NCBI RefSeq assembly: GCF_000821065.1
Contig: NZ_CDGG01000001.1
Location: forward strand, 3,286,001-3,350,000
Reading direction: 5' to 3'
Source of the DNA: Oceanobacillus oncorhynchi
GTDB taxonomy: Bacteria > Bacillota > Bacilli > Bacillales > Amphibacillaceae
Length of the DNA stretch: 64,000 bases
Position numbers and translations under genes: made by a program
The notes under the pieces: generated by a model
Databases searched by the model: none
The model's input: the letters and a program-made list of their open reading frames with translations, nothing else
Told to the model about the DNA's origin: nothing
Shown: positions 8,848 through 16,806 of the stretch, in pieces
Numbering within the stretch: the stretch's first letter is position 1
Layout of the letters: the number at the start of each line of letters is the position of its first letter

Positions 8848-8890
8848 AATAAAAAAATGCAGGAAAGTTTCAGCAGAAAGGAATTTAAGC

Positions 8891-9325
8891 ATGACTCGGC
8901 CAAAGATATCTTTAATGGAAGCGTATATGATTGAAACAATGCGCGTAAACGGAATAACAAATGAAGAAATAATAGCAGGTGTAAAAGCTAAAGATGTATC
9001 AGGGTGGAAGCAAATAAATGAAAAATTTGATTTTGAACAGCTGATTGCATTAGCGGAAAAGGATTTAGCAGCTTTTGAAAAAGTAATTCATGATGGTTAT
9101 GCTGTTAAATTTGTAACGGTTGGCGGCTTGGAGAGATTATTGAGTTTGAAATTTGGGAAAGAGGATGGAAAGGATTATCAAAAACAGCAAGCAGGGGTAA
9201 TTGATTTGAATTTGGATGAACCTGCTCTGAATGAGTTAAAGCAGATTCTTTCCCTTAATTGGAAAGTAGAAGATGGAGCAGAAGGTATTTCCGTGTTGTT
9301 GAAAGACCAGAAGGATTTTTCTTGA
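8891..9325 (+). CDS. Hypothetical protein, 144 residues
   Basis: I do not recognise the family. ATG 8891 has AAAGGA 9 bases upstream; the longer in-frame reading from 8816 would overlap the amidohydrolase and has no ribosome site. The protein begins MTRPKISLMEAYMIETMRV, is mostly hydrophilic and helical in character, and has no signal peptide, membrane segment or cysteine motif. It seems to be the last gene of the amidohydrolase transcript, because a strong terminator follows within 15 bases. No function is proposed. Confidence 0.75.
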   Translation: MTRPKISLMEAYMIETMRVNGITNEEIIAGVKAKDVSGWKQINEKFDFEQLIALAEKDLAAFEKVIHDGYAVKFVTVGGLERLLSLKFGKEDGKDYQKQQAGVIDLNLDEPALNELKQILSLNWKVEDGAEGISVLLKDQKDFS

Positions 9326-9337
9326 AATTTCCAAAGG

Positions 9338-9374
9338 AGCGCTATAAACCTAATTTTGGGTTTATAGCGCTTTT
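9338..9374 (+). terminator. Terminator after the amidohydrolase/unknown gene pair
   Basis: AGCGCTATAAACC at 9338-9350 pairs with GGTTTATAGCGCT ending at 9371, followed by a T run. Confidence 0.88.
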
Positions 9375-9414
9375 CAAATATCTAAACCTTAAATTAGGAA
9401 AGCATTAGGCATAT

Positions 9415-9443
9415 TTGACTTTACACTGTATAGATTCTATGAT
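9415..9443 (+). promoter_or_regulatory. Putative sigma-A promoter of first SorC-type regulator
   Basis: TTGACT at 9415-9420 and TATGAT at 9438-9443, spacer 17 bp. The ACAAATGT-type operator found at the other promoters of this locus is not seen here. Confidence 0.55.
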
Positions 9444-9506
9444 TAATATAAAGAATAAAGGAAGTTTAATAATTAGTATTTATAAACTGTGAAGAGAGCG
9501 GATGTT

Positions 9507-10457
9507 ATGCTAAGTTGGGAAGAACGGCGTTTAATGGTTAAAATTGCGCAATTATATTACTATGAAGGATGGACACAAGCAAAAATTGCAAAAAAGCAAA
9601 ATGTTTCACGTCCTATTATCTCGAAATTGTTAAATAATGCCAAAAAAGAGGGTATTGTAGAAATTTATATTAAAGATGAAACGTTACATAGCGTGGAGTT
9701 GGAAAACGCTATTATGAAAAAATTTGATTTGAAAGAAGTTATTGTGGTATCCACAGCGGGCTTTGCTCCTGAGATGATAAAACGCCAGCTGGGAAAATCA
9801 GCTGCTTCTTATATAGCGAATCACTTAACGGATGTAAAAAGCTTAGGGCTTTCTTGGGGAACAACGCTATTATCTTTCGTAGAAGAGTACCCTTATAAAT
9901 ATAAAAAGGACACACATATTGTTCCAATTATTGGCGGAATGGGAAGCGAGTATGTTCATTTACATTCCAATCAATTAGTTTTCCATCTATCACAAAAAAT
10001 GAATTCAAGCTGCTCTTATTTATATGCTCCAGCGATGGTAGAATCTATTGATTTAAAAGAAAGGTTAGTTGAGTCAAAAGATATTTCTCATGTTTTAGAG
10101 CAAGCAAGAAATGTTGATATGGCGGTTGTTGGTCTTGGGAATCCGTTTAAAAGCTCAACAATGGAAAAAATAGGGTATCTAAACCAGAAAGACCTCGCAT
10201 CTTTACGTAAAGCGGGAGCGGTAGGAGATATCAGTTCGAGATTTTACGATGCGATTGGAAAAGAATTAAATCATCCCTTAAACGATCGTGTTATCGGTTT
10301 AGACTTAAATGAAATTAAACAGATACCCGAAGTTATTGGAATAGTGGAAGGCTCATATAAATTAGAAAGTCTAGAAGCGGCATTACAAGGTAAATATTTT
10401 GACGTATTAATTATTGATGATCGAACGGCACAGGAATTGGTTGAAAGCTATATATAA
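9507..10457 (+). CDS. SorC/DeoR-type sugar-binding transcriptional regulator (paralogue 1)
   Basis: 316 residues from ATG 9507. The N-terminal winged HTH shows GWTQAKIAKKQNVSRPIISK, and the rest is the SorC effector domain (LGLSWGTTLLSFVE, PIIGGMGSE, VVGLGNP, AVGDISSRFYD, LNHPLNDRVIG). Proteins of this family bind a phosphorylated sugar or polyol and control its catabolic operon. Aligned by eye it is about half identical to the regulator at 15372-16319, whose start supports my choice over GTG 9489. It ends 1 bp before an IS1182-family insertion and converges on the dehydrogenase/GlpD-like operon. It may control that operon or be an older duplicate; no operator test is possible here. Confidence 0.88.
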   Translation: MLSWEERRLMVKIAQLYYYEGWTQAKIAKKQNVSRPIISKLLNNAKKEGIVEIYIKDETLHSVELENAIMKKFDLKEVIVVSTAGFAPEMIKRQLGKSAASYIANHLTDVKSLGLSWGTTLLSFVEEYPYKYKKDTHIVPIIGGMGSEYVHLHSNQLVFHLSQKMNSSCSYLYAPAMVESIDLKERLVESKDISHVLEQARNVDMAVVGLGNPFKSSTMEKIGYLNQKDLASLRKAGAVGDISSRFYDAIGKELNHPLNDRVIGLDLNEIKQIPEVIGIVEGSYKLESLEAALQGKYFDVLIIDDRTAQELVESYI

Positions 10458-10477
10458 GAAACGAGGCTGGGACATAA

Positions 10478-12139
10478 CTAGCCAAAAATAATGAACAGAT
10501 GGATTTCACATCGGATTTTAATGTGAAATCCATCTTTTTTTGAAATCATTGATAGGTAGGTACATAAAAAGCGGCTAGAGGCAGCGTATCTTCTCAGATT
10601 CACTGCCATTAAGGCGAATCCCAATTCATTTTCCACTTTGGGTTTTCCTCGTACAGAGAAACGAGTGAAACCCAAATTAGCCTTCAAGAATCCAAAGAAA
10701 GGCTCTACATCTATTTTACGTTTTCCGTAAAGCTTGCCCATTTCTTCATCTGAAAGCTGTTCTCGTATCGTCTTCTTTTGTGCTTCCCATTTTCCATTAT
10801 AAAATATTTTTCGGTTGTTGCCTTCCTTTGCTTTGGTACATTGCTCTCGTAAAGGACAGCCTGTACAATCTTCACATTCATAGACCTTAAATTGTCGCTG
10901 GTAACCATACTTATCTGTCCGCTTGGCATCATAACGATAGGTAACAGCTTGTCCGTTTGGACAAGTAAAGGCATCTTGTTTGGCATCATAATCCCAGTTG
11001 GCGGTGTTAAAAGGATTGTTTTTATATTTTTTCTTCTTCTCCTTACGATACATATTGTAAGTGATAAGGGCAGTTCGTAATCGTTCCAGGGTGACATTTT
11101 CTATATTCTGTTCACTTCCATAAGCTGCATCTGCTACGAGGAAATCAGGCAACGCAAAATAATCCTTTTCTATCCGATCTAAAAAAGGAATCCATGTTCG
11201 TGTGTCCGTAGGGTTCGGAAAAATATCATAGGCTAATGCGTAACGTCCTTCCGTTGCCAATTGCACATTATAAGCAGCTTTCAACTGCCCATTCTTCATA
11301 TGATCATCTTTCAACCGCATAAAGGTGGCGTCATGATCCGTCTTAGAATAGCTGTTACGTTCTTCTAAAATCTCCAATGCTTCTTCATATTTTTCTTTAC
11401 GGCGAATGAAATCGTGTACCTTTTTTAAGGCTTGTTTTGGTTGCTTTCGTTCCGAACGCAAAACTTTTCGGTCTTGTGCTTCTTCCCTTGATTCGATTTG
11501 TTCCGTATAGGTTTGGACAGACTTATCCAAATCCGTTGCCATCTGTTGAAGTTCCTTTGTCGTTAGAGCCTCAGGGCTTTCCCGTTCGATTTCTGGAATA
11601 ATTTCTTTTTCTACCAGTTCTTCATAGAGTGCATTCGATTTCTTGATAAGGTTTGCTTGATAGCGTTCAATCGATTTTCGCCAGACAAACGTGAATTTAT
11701 TGGCATTGGCTTCGATTTTGGTTCCATCGATAAAGATAGCCTCTGCATCAATCAACTCTTTTTCCACCAGCTGACAACGAAACTGAACGAAGCACTGACG
11801 CAATAGTTCTTTTACTTCCGGATTCACACGAAAACGGTTGATGGTACGATAGCTGGGCTCATATCCTTGCGCAAGCCACATCATCCGCACACTGTCTTTT
11901 AATAATCCTTCGATTTTTCGGCCAGAGAACACTGACTGGGTATAAGCACATAAAATAATTTTCATCATCATACGCGGATGATAGGCTGGACAGCCTGTCT
12001 GACGGATAAAACCGGTGAAAGCTTCTTCTGGAATCTGTTCAATAAATTCATGGACTGTATAAGCTATATCATTTTCTTGTAATTTCATCTCGAAATCTAA
12101 TGGCAAAACGATTTGATTTACGTTATAATATTTATACAT
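10478..12139 (-). CDS. IS1182-family transposase (copy A)
   Basis: 553 residues from ATG 12139, which follows GAGGT; the reading from 12208 would include the regulatory stem. N-terminal DUF772-type domain (GCPAYHPRMMMKIILCAYTQ), then DDE-type catalytic segments (FIDGTKIEANANKFTFVWRK, with FLVADAAYGSEQN further on), a Cys-rich zinc-like block (CPNG, CEDCTGCPLREQC) and the C-terminal KIDVEPFFGFLKANLGF with the acidic residue. The frame is full length and uninterrupted, so it could be active. The last ~20 residues are encoded by the left-end terminator hairpin, suggesting an unconstrained tail. It is only distantly similar to the transposase at 50254-51612. Confidence 0.93.
   Translation of the reverse strand: MYKYYNVNQIVLPLDFEMKLQENDIAYTVHEFIEQIPEEAFTGFIRQTGCPAYHPRMMMKIILCAYTQSVFSGRKIEGLLKDSVRMMWLAQGYEPSYRTINRFRVNPEVKELLRQCFVQFRCQLVEKELIDAEAIFIDGTKIEANANKFTFVWRKSIERYQANLIKKSNALYEELVEKEIIPEIERESPEALTTKELQQMATDLDKSVQTYTEQIESREEAQDRKVLRSERKQPKQALKKVHDFIRRKEKYEEALEILEERNSYSKTDHDATFMRLKDDHMKNGQLKAAYNVQLATEGRYALAYDIFPNPTDTRTWIPFLDRIEKDYFALPDFLVADAAYGSEQNIENVTLERLRTALITYNMYRKEKKKKYKNNPFNTANWDYDAKQDAFTCPNGQAVTYRYDAKRTDKYGYQRQFKVYECEDCTGCPLREQCTKAKEGNNRKIFYNGKWEAQKKTIREQLSDEEMGKLYGKRKIDVEPFFGFLKANLGFTRFSVRGKPKVENELGFALMAVNLRRYAASSRFLCTYLSMISKKDGFHIKIRCEIHLFIIFG
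10498..10541 (+). terminator. Terminator hairpin at left end of IS copy A
   Basis: GATGGATTTCACAT at 10498-10511 pairs with ATGTGAAATCCATC ending at 10534, followed by seven T on the plus strand. It would stop transcription entering the element from SorC regulator 1. Confidence 0.85.
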
Positions 12140-12197
12140 AAGGATACCTCGATTCTGTTTTTGTAGTGGTACTTTAACTTTATCAGAAGGTATCCTT
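12140..12197 (-). promoter_or_regulatory. Stem-loop that buries the transposase ribosome site
   Basis: On the minus strand AAGGATACCT followed by TCTG (12197-12184) pairs with CAGA, four unpaired bases, and AGGTATCCTT (12157-12140). The second arm contains the GAGGT ribosome site and abuts the ATG at 12139. Transcripts starting upstream of the element would fold and hide the site, as in IS10 and IS50; this function is inferred. Confidence 0.6.
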
Positions 12198-12235
12198 TTT
12201 TTGTACATTTATTTCATTTTTTTTATCCAATTAAA

Positions 12236-12275
12236 AAAGTGACTTCCTACTTGCCTTAGTAGAAAGTCACTTTTT
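12236..12275. terminator. Terminator hairpin at right end of IS copy A
   Basis: AAAGTGACTTCCTAC from 12236 pairs with GTAGAAAGTCACTTT (one mismatch) and is flanked by A and T runs, so it can act on either strand. Confidence 0.75.
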
Positions 12276-12318
12276 CTGTTTTTACTGGGTTTTGTCCCAG
12301 CCTCGTTTAAAATTTTTA

Positions 12319-13362
12319 TTATTTCCAAGGGGTTACTACGCATTTCAAACCGTTTTTATCAAGAGCGGTTTGAAACGCTTTTTTTGTATTCTGCAAAGAG
12401 AATACATCTGTGACAAATGGAGTGAAATCAATTAGTTCTTCATCAATCCATTTCACTGCTTCTACATGTAAATCACGCGGAGCTCCGTGTGTACCAACAA
12501 CAGTTAATTGTTTATAGATAAAATGATTTGTATTAATTGAAGTTTCAGTAACCTTCTTATTTCCTGAGAAATATAATACTCTTCCTTTTTTTCGTACAAT
12601 TTCCAAAGCCTCATTTTGAACATAAGCAGAGGGAGCAGTTACAATGGCAACATCAGCACCTAATCCACCTGATGCATCAAGAATGGTTTGCAATGTATTA
12701 TCCTTAGTTGGGTCGATAACTATATCAGCGCCGATTTGCTTAGCAAGCTCTTGCCTTGCTTTGGAACGCTGTACAGCAATAACTTTCCCGGCGCCCATTT
12801 TTTTAGCTGCAGCAATATACATACACCCAATTGCGCCTGCTCCATAGACAACGACTGCATCACCGGCATTGATCTTTACTTCAGTCAGCCCGCTAAGCAC
12901 ACAGGCGAATGGTTCAGAAAGGCTCGCTAATTCATATGATGTAGTATCTGCAATGCGCTGGATAGATCCATATTCAATAAAGTTTCGCGGCAGCACCATA
13001 TATTGAGCAAAGCCGCCATCGATTTGGTAGCCAATAGATTCTCCTTTTACACAAAAGTGGCTGTCATTTTTTTGGCAATAGTAGCATTCGCCACAAGGGA
13101 GATGTGCCCAAAGTGTGACGCGGTCTCCTAATTGAAATGATGAAACATATTTTCCTTTTTGGATGATTTCTCCTGCTATTTCATGTCCGATAATTCTAGG
13201 AAAACTTACCCGGCTGTCCCCGTTTTGGAAGATTCGTAAATCGGACCCGCAAACTCCAGTGGCATGAACCTTTAATAATATTTCATGGTCATCGATATCA
13301 GGAATCTCCTTTTCCTGATATTCGAGCTTTTCTTTACCAGTTAATGCGACTGCCTGCATCAT
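12319..13362 (-). CDS. Zinc-dependent medium-chain dehydrogenase (polyol/threonine DH type)
   Basis: 347 residues, MDR superfamily. The catalytic zinc site is ATGVCGSDLR plus IIGHEIAGE, the structural zinc site is the CGECYYCQ...HFC cluster near residue 100, and the Rossmann motif is VVYGAGAIGCMYIAAAKKMG. Such enzymes oxidise polyols or hydroxy acids with NAD+. AGGGGG precedes ATG 13362, 12 bp after the GlpD-like gene, so the two form an operon. Its place beside a SorC regulator and a polyol PTS suggests a polyol or polyol-derived substrate, but the exact one is unknown. Its 3' end lies 10 bp from the IS element. Confidence 0.87.
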   Translation of the reverse strand: MMQAVALTGKEKLEYQEKEIPDIDDHEILLKVHATGVCGSDLRIFQNGDSRVSFPRIIGHEIAGEIIQKGKYVSSFQLGDRVTLWAHLPCGECYYCQKNDSHFCVKGESIGYQIDGGFAQYMVLPRNFIEYGSIQRIADTTSYELASLSEPFACVLSGLTEVKINAGDAVVVYGAGAIGCMYIAAAKKMGAGKVIAVQRSKARQELAKQIGADIVIDPTKDNTLQTILDASGGLGADVAIVTAPSAYVQNEALEIVRKKGRVLYFSGNKKVTETSINTNHFIYKQLTVVGTHGAPRDLHVEAVKWIDEELIDFTPFVTDVFSLQNTKKAFQTALDKNGLKCVVTPWK

Positions 13363-13374
13363 ATTTGGTTCCCC

Positions 13375-15030
13375 CTAATCTTCTTTGAAATGGAGTGCTT
13401 TTTTGATTTGGTATTGCATTTGACGGATTTCTTGTTCTTTAACGGCGTCGTTCCACTGAAGAATATCAGCAATCTCTTTAGTAACTATTTCTAATGTTTC
13501 TTTAACAAGCTCTAAATCAAATAATAAATAGCTTGTACGACGATCATAGAAATCAGTTAATGTTGAAACCATTTCATGCTCGATTGTATAACGAAGTTCT
13601 CCTAAAATGTTCCTGTGTACGTGTTTTAGTTGCTGCCCGTTATAGCTATCTATTGTCTGCAGTAATTTTTCAGTGTTTGATCCATAACGCAATACATAGT
13701 TAGTGATGTTCTGCTGTGAAATTTCTAAATGACTATATCGTCCATGAATCCGATCCGCATACTCATAAAGTTCTTTAATATTGTTAAATTGTGATCCGGA
13801 TAGTTTTAAATTTGCTGTTTTAGTTGTAGGAAGATTTAATTTGTGTTTTTTATCGATATAAGTTAGAATGCGATCTGCCATTTTACGATAACCAGTCAAT
13901 TTTCCGCCAGCAATGGTAACAACACCAGAATTTGATTCGAAAATTTCATCATGACGAGATAATTCGGAAGGTTTTTTTCCGCTCTCGCCAATAAGCGGCC
14001 GAATTCCTGCCCAACTGGATGATATATCCTGAACCTGTAATTTTACATTTGGAAACATATCCTTTAAGCAGCCTAATAAATATTGAACTTCGCTAAGATG
14101 CACATGTATATCATCCATATCTTTATTGTACAGTGATTCTGTTGAACCGACATACGTACGGTTTCCTACTGGAATAACGGCTATCATTCTTCCGTTATGT
14201 TGAAAATAAACAGAGGATTTCACTGGTAATTTATCATAAGGAAATACAATATGAATTCCTTTCGCAAGAACCATATGCTTCCCGGTTATTTTCTCATCCT
14301 TCTTACGAACTTCATCAACCCAGGGGCCAGCAGCATTTACAATGTGTTTAGCATAAACAGTGAATGTCTGGTTAGCACAGTGGTCTCTTCCTACGATTCC
14401 TTTAACCATGTTATTTTCATCTTTTAGGAATTCGGTCATTTCGGCATAATTTAAAATTACAGCGCCTTTTTCTTGTGCTGTTTTTGCTACTTCCAGTGTT
14501 AAACGGCTGTCGTCTGTTCTATATTCAATATAACATCCGCTTCCTTGAACGATCTTTTTGTTAAAAAGGGGTTCGTTTTGAAGCGTTTTCTTTTTTCCGT
14601 ATAGGCTATGGCGTTCCTCTTTTTTTACACCGGCAAGTTTGTCATAAAGGGTGAGTCCGGCTTTTAAAGTTACTAAATTATAAGACTCTTTTTTTATCAA
14701 AGGAAAATTCATAGTAATCGGGTAAACGAGATGAAGGGCATTATTATAAACAATATCGCGTTCTGATCCAGTTTCTTTTACAACAGGAAAATCAAAGTTC
14801 TGTAAATATTTTAAACCTCCATGGATTAATTTTCCTGAGCGGCTGCTTGTTCCTGATGCGAAGTCATAACGTTCTATTAAAGCTACTTTTAGTCCTCTTG
14901 TGATAGCATCTAGGGCAATTCCGCTTCCTGTGATTCCTCCGCCAATAATCAATAAATCGAATTGTTGTTCTTCTAATTGGTGAAGGGTGCTGTCACGATG
15001 AAGTGTAGAAAAAGAATGATTATGAGACAT
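13375..15030 (-). CDS. glpD: GlpD-family FAD-dependent polyol-phosphate dehydrogenase
   Basis: 551 residues, full length for aerobic glycerol-3-phosphate dehydrogenase. The FAD dinucleotide motif is LLIIGGGITGSGIALDA, followed by GTSSRSGKLIHGGLKYL, VYPITMNFPLI, YRTDDSRLTLEVA, the SSWAGIRPLIGE segment and the C-terminal DAO_C domain. GlpD oxidises glycerol-3-phosphate at the membrane and passes electrons to quinone; homologues such as EryB oxidise other polyol phosphates. No glpF/glpK accompanies it. It is instead cotranscribed with a zinc dehydrogenase and its promoter carries the same operator pair as the PTS operon. A substrate other than glycerol-3-phosphate is therefore plausible. The start ATG 15030 has AGGAGG. 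Confidence 0.85.
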   Translation of the reverse strand: MSHNHSFSTLHRDSTLHQLEEQQFDLLIIGGGITGSGIALDAITRGLKVALIERYDFASGTSSRSGKLIHGGLKYLQNFDFPVVKETGSERDIVYNNALHLVYPITMNFPLIKKESYNLVTLKAGLTLYDKLAGVKKEERHSLYGKKKTLQNEPLFNKKIVQGSGCYIEYRTDDSRLTLEVAKTAQEKGAVILNYAEMTEFLKDENNMVKGIVGRDHCANQTFTVYAKHIVNAAGPWVDEVRKKDEKITGKHMVLAKGIHIVFPYDKLPVKSSVYFQHNGRMIAVIPVGNRTYVGSTESLYNKDMDDIHVHLSEVQYLLGCLKDMFPNVKLQVQDISSSWAGIRPLIGESGKKPSELSRHDEIFESNSGVVTIAGGKLTGYRKMADRILTYIDKKHKLNLPTTKTANLKLSGSQFNNIKELYEYADRIHGRYSHLEISQQNITNYVLRYGSNTEKLLQTIDSYNGQQLKHVHRNILGELRYTIEHEMVSTLTDFYDRRTSYLLFDLELVKETLEIVTKEIADILQWNDAVKEQEIRQMQYQIKKALHFKED

Positions 15031-15048
15031 GTCGAATCCTCCTATATT

Positions 15049-15118
15049 TTACAAATGTTCAAAAACAAAAATTTTGTAATTTTATAATGAGTATATAATT
15101 TGGGGAGTAACAAGTCAA
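15049..15118 (-). promoter_or_regulatory. Promoter and SorC-type operator pair of glpD-like operon
   Basis: Minus-strand TTGACT (15113-15118) and TATACT (15090-15095) are 17 bp apart. Downstream lie ACAAATGT (15051-15058) and the degenerate AATTTTGT (15070-15077), whose centres are 19 bp apart, matching the spacing of operator pairs at 16358-16389 and 18421-18453. Confidence 0.65.
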
Positions 15119-15302
15119 TAATCTAGATGGTTAAAAACCTTTATTCATGTTTGTTTATAATGGCGAGATGATTCACACAATTGGAAAATAGCTGTAGTTA
15201 TACATCAATACACCAAGGATAAAGAGCTGCAAAATGGTGTTTTGCTTCTTTGTAAAGAATAAGTGTCCGCAAAATTTCAGCACAGTGAAATTTCTTCAAA
15301 TT

Positions 15303-15358
15303 TGAATGCGTTTGCATAAAATCTGAAGAAATATGATATAATCGTGTTACATTTGTAA
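15303..15358 (+). promoter_or_regulatory. cre site, -10 box and operator upstream of second SorC regulator
   Basis: On the minus strand 15317-15303 reads ATGCAAACGCATTCA, a full match to the CcpA cre consensus WTGNAANCGNWNNCW. TATAAT is at 15337-15342 without a good -35. TTACATTTGTAA, the locus operator, follows at 15347-15358. This suggests glucose repression plus autoregulation. Confidence 0.6.
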
Positions 15359-15371
15359 GGGGGTTGAAATT

Positions 15372-16319
15372 ATGAATATTGAAGAAAGAAGATTAATGAC
15401 AAAAGTAGTCAAACTGTATTATTTAGAAGGTTGGACACAAACGGAAATTGCAAAAAAAATTAACAAATCCAGGCCAATTGTCTCTAAACTTCTGAAGCAG
15501 GCAAAAGAAAAACAAATAGTTGAAATATACTTGAAGGATAGTACTGTACATACGGTTCAACTAGAGAGAGAACTGGAGCAAAAATATAATTTGAAAGAAG
15601 CAATTGTGATTGAATCCGCACATAGCGGCCCAGAATTAATTATGCGCAAACTTGGGGTAGTGACAGCGAGATATATTGAAAAAAAACTGGATCAAATAAA
15701 TACAATTGGTATTTCATGGGGAACTTCTGTATATGCAGTTGTCGAAGCTTTTCAATATCAAGCAAATAAACCCGTTCATCTTATTCCGCTGATTGGCGGT
15801 ATTGGACAGAACTATATTGGTTACCATACCAATTCACTGCTTTTTGAGCTTGCTCAGAAGTTAAATTCAACTTCTTCCTATCTGTATGCTCCAGCAGTTG
15901 TCGAAAGTGAAGAGTTAAGGAATCATATTGTACGTTCTAAAGATGTGAAAGAAGTTCTTACTAAAGGAAAACAAGTTGATATAGCGATCGTAGGTATTGG
16001 GAATCCAGGAATACAAAACACGATGACAGAAATGGGTTATTTATTGGAAGAAGATCAGCAAAGTCTTTTGAATGCTGGGGCCATTGGTGATATCAATTCA
16101 AATTTCTTTAATAAAGATGGTGAACTCGTTGACCACCCATTAAATAATCGCACAGTAGGAGTTAAGTTGGAAGATATTAAAAATATTTCAGAAGTAATTA
16201 CAATTGTAAGAGGAGATTACAAATTATTCCCGTTGCATGTTGCACTTGAAAATAACTTTATCACTACATTAGTTATTGATAGTGATACCGCAGAGAAACT
16301 TTTGAAAAAATACAAATAA
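15372..16319 (+). CDS. SorC/DeoR-type regulator of the polyol PTS operon (paralogue 2)
   Basis: 315 residues. The N-terminal HTH includes GWTQTEIAKKINKSRPIVSK; the effector domain carries IGISWGTSVYAVVE, LIPLIGGIGQNY, IVGIGNPG, GAIGDINSNFF and DHPLNNRTVGV. It is about half identical to the regulator at 9507-10457. The start ATG 15372 follows AAGGGGG. It reads straight into gutM and the srl genes, 88 bp apart, with a promoter and two operators between. By position it is the specific regulator of the PTS/DRL/dehydrogenase operon; family members respond to the phosphorylated substrate. Whether it activates or represses is not shown. Confidence 0.9.
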   Translation: MNIEERRLMTKVVKLYYLEGWTQTEIAKKINKSRPIVSKLLKQAKEKQIVEIYLKDSTVHTVQLERELEQKYNLKEAIVIESAHSGPELIMRKLGVVTARYIEKKLDQINTIGISWGTSVYAVVEAFQYQANKPVHLIPLIGGIGQNYIGYHTNSLLFELAQKLNSTSSYLYAPAVVESEELRNHIVRSKDVKEVLTKGKQVDIAIVGIGNPGIQNTMTEMGYLLEEDQQSLLNAGAIGDINSNFFNKDGELVDHPLNNRTVGVKLEDIKNISEVITIVRGDYKLFPLHVALENNFITTLVIDSDTAEKLLKKYK

Positions 16320-16322
16320 ATG

Positions 16323-16389
16323 TTGACAAAGTTTTGAAAGCGTTTTATTATTCTATTTACAAACGTAAATTAATATTACATTTGTAAAT
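16323..16389 (+). promoter_or_regulatory. Promoter, cre-like site and paired operators of gutM-srl operon
   Basis: TTGACA 16323-16328 and TATTAT 16346-16351 are 17 bp apart. Between them TGAAAGCGTTTT (16335-16346) is a near-consensus cre, placed to block RNA polymerase. Downstream are TTTACAAACGTAAAT (16356-16370) and ATTACATTTGTAAAT (16375-16389), near-palindromes with centres 19 bp apart. Confidence 0.75.
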
Positions 16390-16407
16390 ATAAGAGGGGG
16401 ATAAGTT

Positions 16408-16806
16408 ATGTGGGGAACTTTCATTTTAATTTTTGCCTTTGTGTGGGGAGTACAGTTTCTAATGACACAACTGCAAGTAAAGCATTATCGTTCAAACATA
16501 AAGAGCTTTACCAATCGAAAGTCAGGTTTTTTAGGAACAGGTTATTTTAAAAAAAGGTTTGGAACAGGGGCGTTGGTTTTATTAGTATCTGATGAAAATT
16601 TGCAGGTAGTTGAAGCAAAAATAATGAAAGGGATTACCGTTTTTGCTCGCTTTAAAGATAGAAAAGAATTAATCGGCAAGGATTTATTTGAAGTTGAAAA
16701 TATGGAGATTCTCGATGCTAAAGAGAAAAATGCCGTTCAAGGAGCAGTCAAAATGATTGAAAAAGAGTTTGAGAAGAAAGGGGAGAAAGCAGCATGGATT
16801 TCTTAA
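16408..16806 (+). CDS. gutM: Glucitol operon activator GutM-like protein
   Basis: 132 residues with an N-terminal membrane segment (FILIFAFVWGVQFLM) followed by QLQVKHYRSNIKSF and a small soluble domain ending ..MIEKEFEKKGEKAAW. This is the GutM/SrlM family, found with glucitol-type PTS genes and described in enterobacteria as an activator. The ribosome site AGAGGGGG lies before ATG 16408. It is the first gene of the operon and overlaps srlA by 13 bases. Its real role in Gram-positives is less clear; a membrane-linked accessory function of the PTS is possible. Confidence 0.85.
   Translation: MWGTFILIFAFVWGVQFLMTQLQVKHYRSNIKSFTNRKSGFLGTGYFKKRFGTGALVLLVSDENLQVVEAKIMKGITVFARFKDRKELIGKDLFEVENMEILDAKEKNAVQGAVKMIEKEFEKKGEKAAWIS

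Larger units (their letters stand above)
10459..12308 (-). mobile_element. IS1182-family insertion sequence (copy A)
   Basis: About 1850 bp bounded by inverted repeats AAACGAGGCTGGGACA (10459-10474) and TGTCCCAGCCTCGTTT (12293-12308). It contains one transposase gene on the minus strand and terminator-like hairpins inside both ends. It sits just after the stop codon of SorC regulator 1 and 10 bp from the stop of the convergent dehydrogenase gene, so it occupies the space where a shared terminator would be. I see no clear target duplication. Confidence 0.88.
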
